Part shown: one piece after another, positions 44,401-45,499 of the stretch
Layout of the letters: each line of letters starts with the position of its first letter
Numbering within the stretch: the first letter of the stretch is position 1
Source: Alphaproteobacteria bacterium
Lineage (GTDB): Bacteria > Pseudomonadota > Alphaproteobacteria > DSM-16000 > Inquilinaceae
Assembly (NCBI GenBank): GCA_028284045.1
Contig: JANQSN010000044.1
Coordinates: 1-45,499, forward strand
DNA length: 45,499 nucleotides
Direction: 5' to 3'
Made by a program: the position numbers and the translations under genes
Notes under the pieces: model-generated
Told to the model about the DNA's origin: nothing
What the model saw: the letters and a program-made list of their open reading frames with translations, nothing else
The model's database searches: none

Positions 44401-45499
44401 GTCGGAGACGTTGATCACCGAGCCAAGGTTGACCGTCGCGTCTTCCTGGACGGTGATGTCCTGCACCACCAGGGTCGGCGCTTCGTGGACATCCGTGACG
44501 GACACCGTCACATCGGCCGTCGAAGAGGCCGTGCCGTCTGAAACGGCAATCGTCAGCGTGTGTTGGGTGGCGGACTCGTAGTCGAGCGCGGCGTTGTTGG
44601 CGATGCGGATCTCGCCGGTGATCTCATCGATGGCGAAGATGCCGGCGCCATTGCCCGACTGGATCGAATACCGCAGGTCCGAATCCGAACCGTCGATGTC
44701 CGTCCCTGTCACCGTTCCGATGACCGTGCCGTCCGTCGCAGTCTCCGCGACCGACATGCTGGAGTCGCTGACGGCCGGGGCATCGTTCGTGCCGTCGATG
44801 GTGACGGTGATCGTCTCGCTGGCCGAGCCGTCCGCCGAGGTCACGACAAGCGTGTCCGTCAGCGTGTCGCCGTCGCCCAACGCCTGAACCGAGGCGTGGC
44901 CGTTGCTCAGCGTGTAGGTCCAAGAACCGTCCGACAGCACCTCGAACGTGCCATAGCCGCCCGTCCCGGCCGTGCCAGCCGAGATCGCCTGGTAAGACGC
45001 CTCGCCGGCATCGGTGTCGGTGATGGTCAGCGTCCCCGTCGTCGTCGCCGACGCCGCAACATCCTCCTTCACCGCGCCGGACGTATCGCCGCCCAGCGCC
45101 GGCACGTCGTTCGTGCCGTCGATGGTGATGGTGATGGTCTCCGACGCCGAGCCGTCCGCCGAGGTCACCACCAGCGTGTCGGTTAGCGTGTCGCCGTCGC
45201 CCAAAGCCTGCACCGAGGCGTGGCCGTTGGTCAGCGTGTAGGTCCAAGAACCATCCGCCAGCACCTCGAACGTGCCATAGCCGCCCGTCCCGGCCGTGCC
45301 GGCCGAGATCGCCTGATAGGACGCCTCGCCGGCATCGGTGTCGGTGATCGTCAGCGTTCCCGTCGCCGTCGCCGACGCCGCAACATCCTCCTTCACCGCA
45401 CCGGACGTATCGCCGCCCAGCGCCGGCACGTCGTTCGTGCCGTCGATGGTCACCGTGATCGTCTCGGACGCCGAGCCGTCCGACGAGGTCACCACAAGC
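41440..45499 (-). CDS. Large secreted RTX/VCBS/LamG adhesin, C-terminal part (5' end outside window)
   Basis: The frame is open to the window edge, so only the last 1352 codons are seen. In order from the edge: VCBS repeats of 108 residues (44778-45499), a cadherin-like domain (about 44450-44780; EITGEIRIANNAALDYES), VCBS-like strands, a first RTX nonapeptide block (about 43960-44100), a second (43520-43670; GNDGNDVVDGGAGADSLFGN), a jelly-roll-like domain (about 42960-43500), a third RTX block (42840-42930), a LamG/concanavalin-like domain (42110-42790; SPVGYWRFGETSGTTATDA), and a long C-terminal RTX block (about 41620-42080). The last 60 residues (DVLKLAEAYG ... FEGLEKIEW) have the look of a type I secretion signal. 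It should be exported by a type I system and act in adhesion or biofilm matrix. Calcium binding is inferred from the RTX motif. Confidence 0.9.
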   Translation of the reverse strand, partial: LVVTSSDGSASETITVTIDGTNDVPALGGDTSGAVKEDVAASATATGTLTITDTDAGEASYQAISAGTAGTGGYGTFEVLADGSWTYTLTNGHASVQALGDGDTLTDTLVVTSADGSASETITITIDGTNDVPALGGDTSGAVKEDVAASATTTGTLTITDTDAGEASYQAISAGTAGTGGYGTFEVLSDGSWTYTLSNGHASVQALGDGDTLTDTLVVTSADGSASETITVTIDGTNDAPAVSDSSMSVAETATDGTVIGTVTGTDIDGSDSDLRYSIQSGNGAGIFAIDEITGEIRIANNAALDYESATQHTLTIAVSDGTASSTADVTVSVTDVHEAPTLVVQDITVQEDATVNLGSVINVSDVEPGATLTVRIIGVPDSATLSSGTKMGDGNWYVAQADVPSLTMTLPAHDSNDITLDVAALSWDGNLTSAMGSLKVTVNAQADLPTLTVTPSATAAYPSAIAGATTGTSGADTLTGTSGVDTIIGGDGSDQITGSGAGDFLYGDGYDRAQASLDITAGLVDTDGSEVLEVVITGVPSDGSLSAGTANPDGSWTVDAGDLAGLTIDVPSDSANFTLTVTATTTDTDPDSGAQTTAQRTADIAIDMSAVGTESGDDTLFGNDGNDVVDGGAGADSLFGNDGDDTLSGGAGNDVLYGDEPRPAILIASEDFEGGASGWGDNDTDNTDADFTRFLGRLGDSNWDPAVSKSFNLDPGREAAILEFNVYQIDDWESSDTFQIFINNQQITSQSLNDMQPSDGGTSTVTIDGTTYKIIWTEQAAGHLGFTGGESGETTYHDNIWHVRVEIDNPPSDTLTVGFGANLNSSISNESYGIDNVVVVSADDTSVNVADAVSASSVGTGNDLLIGGAGADTLYGGTGTDTASYAGSSAGVNVSLAASGLDTYAEAVMAESPVGYWRFGETSGTTATDATGANDATYEMALTVGGHAGPFSNISTTAHGFDNTDNRVVIPNADAYDLSSGTIQLWFNTNDASSRGTLFSMNDSGDYALGNITIYVYGGQIHMYTEDGSNRHDINCGSISNDTWHNLSVSFGASGVKVYLDGTEVGSHSYAAQLGNSHNNPIVIGASTYNSSDGSANNLEHFFNGEIAEVAIYDKVLDESAIDAIIDAGVNGSDPTASASGGDAEGDVLSGIENLTGSDFNDTLTGDAGANVLDGGDGDDVLTGGDGADTLTGGAGSDTASYAGSDAGVNVNLETGAVSGGDAAGDVLSSIENLIGSDHADTLTGNTGDNVLDGGLGEDWLYGGTGNDTFMVGNGMGDDHVYGGTGGTDVLKLAEAYGAGVDIADRLNLTSGSISTSADDYVSLTQDAAGTLTLADGTTVISFEGLEKIEW
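44778..45499 (-). repeat. 324-bp VCBS tandem repeats in the adhesin gene
   Basis: Units 44778-45101 and 45102-45425 are 324 bases each (108 codons) and nearly identical at DNA level; a third is cut by the window edge (45426-45499). They code the VCBS domain GTNDVPALGGDTSGAVKED and following. High identity indicates recent duplication or gene conversion, and copy number may vary. Confidence 0.9.

Noticed and set aside
1..45499. Prophage, integrase, toxin-antitoxin or restriction genes
   Set aside because: No such protein families were recognised in any supported gene, and no tRNA-like cloverleaf was seen by eye.

Overview
The window is GC-rich chromosomal DNA from an alphaproteobacterium, most likely a member of Rhodospirillales or a related order. 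This rests on the strong GC bias, the Suv3-type helicase plus S4-protein pair, the aerobic-style cob gene set, the dapD-dapE order and DUF2125-like secreted proteins; the genus cannot be named from sequence alone. I see no rRNA, tRNA, prophage, transposase gene or CRISPR array. Genes are dense, with many ATGA/GTGA stop-start overlaps.

Layout. (1) 1-8290: a small lipoprotein gene, convergent with a divergent EF-G-like GTPase; then htpG (Hsp90) behind a candidate heat-shock promoter, and two tandem paralogous exported proteins of unknown function. (2) 8291-11211: a Suv3-like RNA helicase translationally coupled to an S4-domain (Hsp15-like) RNA-binding protein. (3) 11350-14449: a small coiled-coil membrane protein carrying four 16-residue repeats, lepA (EF4), and an exported ankyrin-repeat protein. 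(4) 14523-19040: sulfate activation genes cysD and cysNC, an 18-bp triplicated repeat over the cysNC stop codon, then a glycogen synthase gene. (5) 19063-24658: a MarR regulator, a MITE/REP-like 250-bp inverted repeat, an orphan TRAP substrate-binding protein, a 738-residue exported double-SPOR protein, and a coiled-coil protein gene overlapping a small membrane-protein gene. (6) 24793-27449: an iorAB-type molybdenum hydroxylase. (7) 27576-32968: pepN, then an overlapping dapD-dapE-membrane protein set for lysine/peptidoglycan precursor synthesis. (8) 33459-39712: a cobalamin operon, cbiX-cobH-cobL-cobI-cbiG/cobJ/cobM, ending in a three-enzyme fusion. (9) 39719-45499: a PAS/EAL c-di-GMP phosphodiesterase-like gene overlapping the 3' end of a very large RTX/VCBS/LamG-type secreted adhesin that runs off the window.

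How the genes work together. The cob operon converts precorrin-2 through the methylation and ring-contraction steps to hydrogenobyrinic acid or its cobalt form. It combines an early-cobalt chelatase (CbiX) and a CbiG domain with Cob-type names, and has no visible cobG or cobK. CysD and CysNC together make APS and PAPS. DapD and DapE catalyse two of the succinylase-branch steps to diaminopimelate. The adhesin and EAL genes form one unit by overlap, which suggests a link between c-di-GMP and surface attachment.

The most unusual items are the CbiG-CobJ-CobM fusion, the adhesin/EAL overlap, the palindrome embedded in the htpG promoter, the tandem secreted paralogs and the inverted-repeat element at 19724-19971. 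I did not find a clearly new defence or mobile system. Promoters and operators below were found by eye and are low-confidence.
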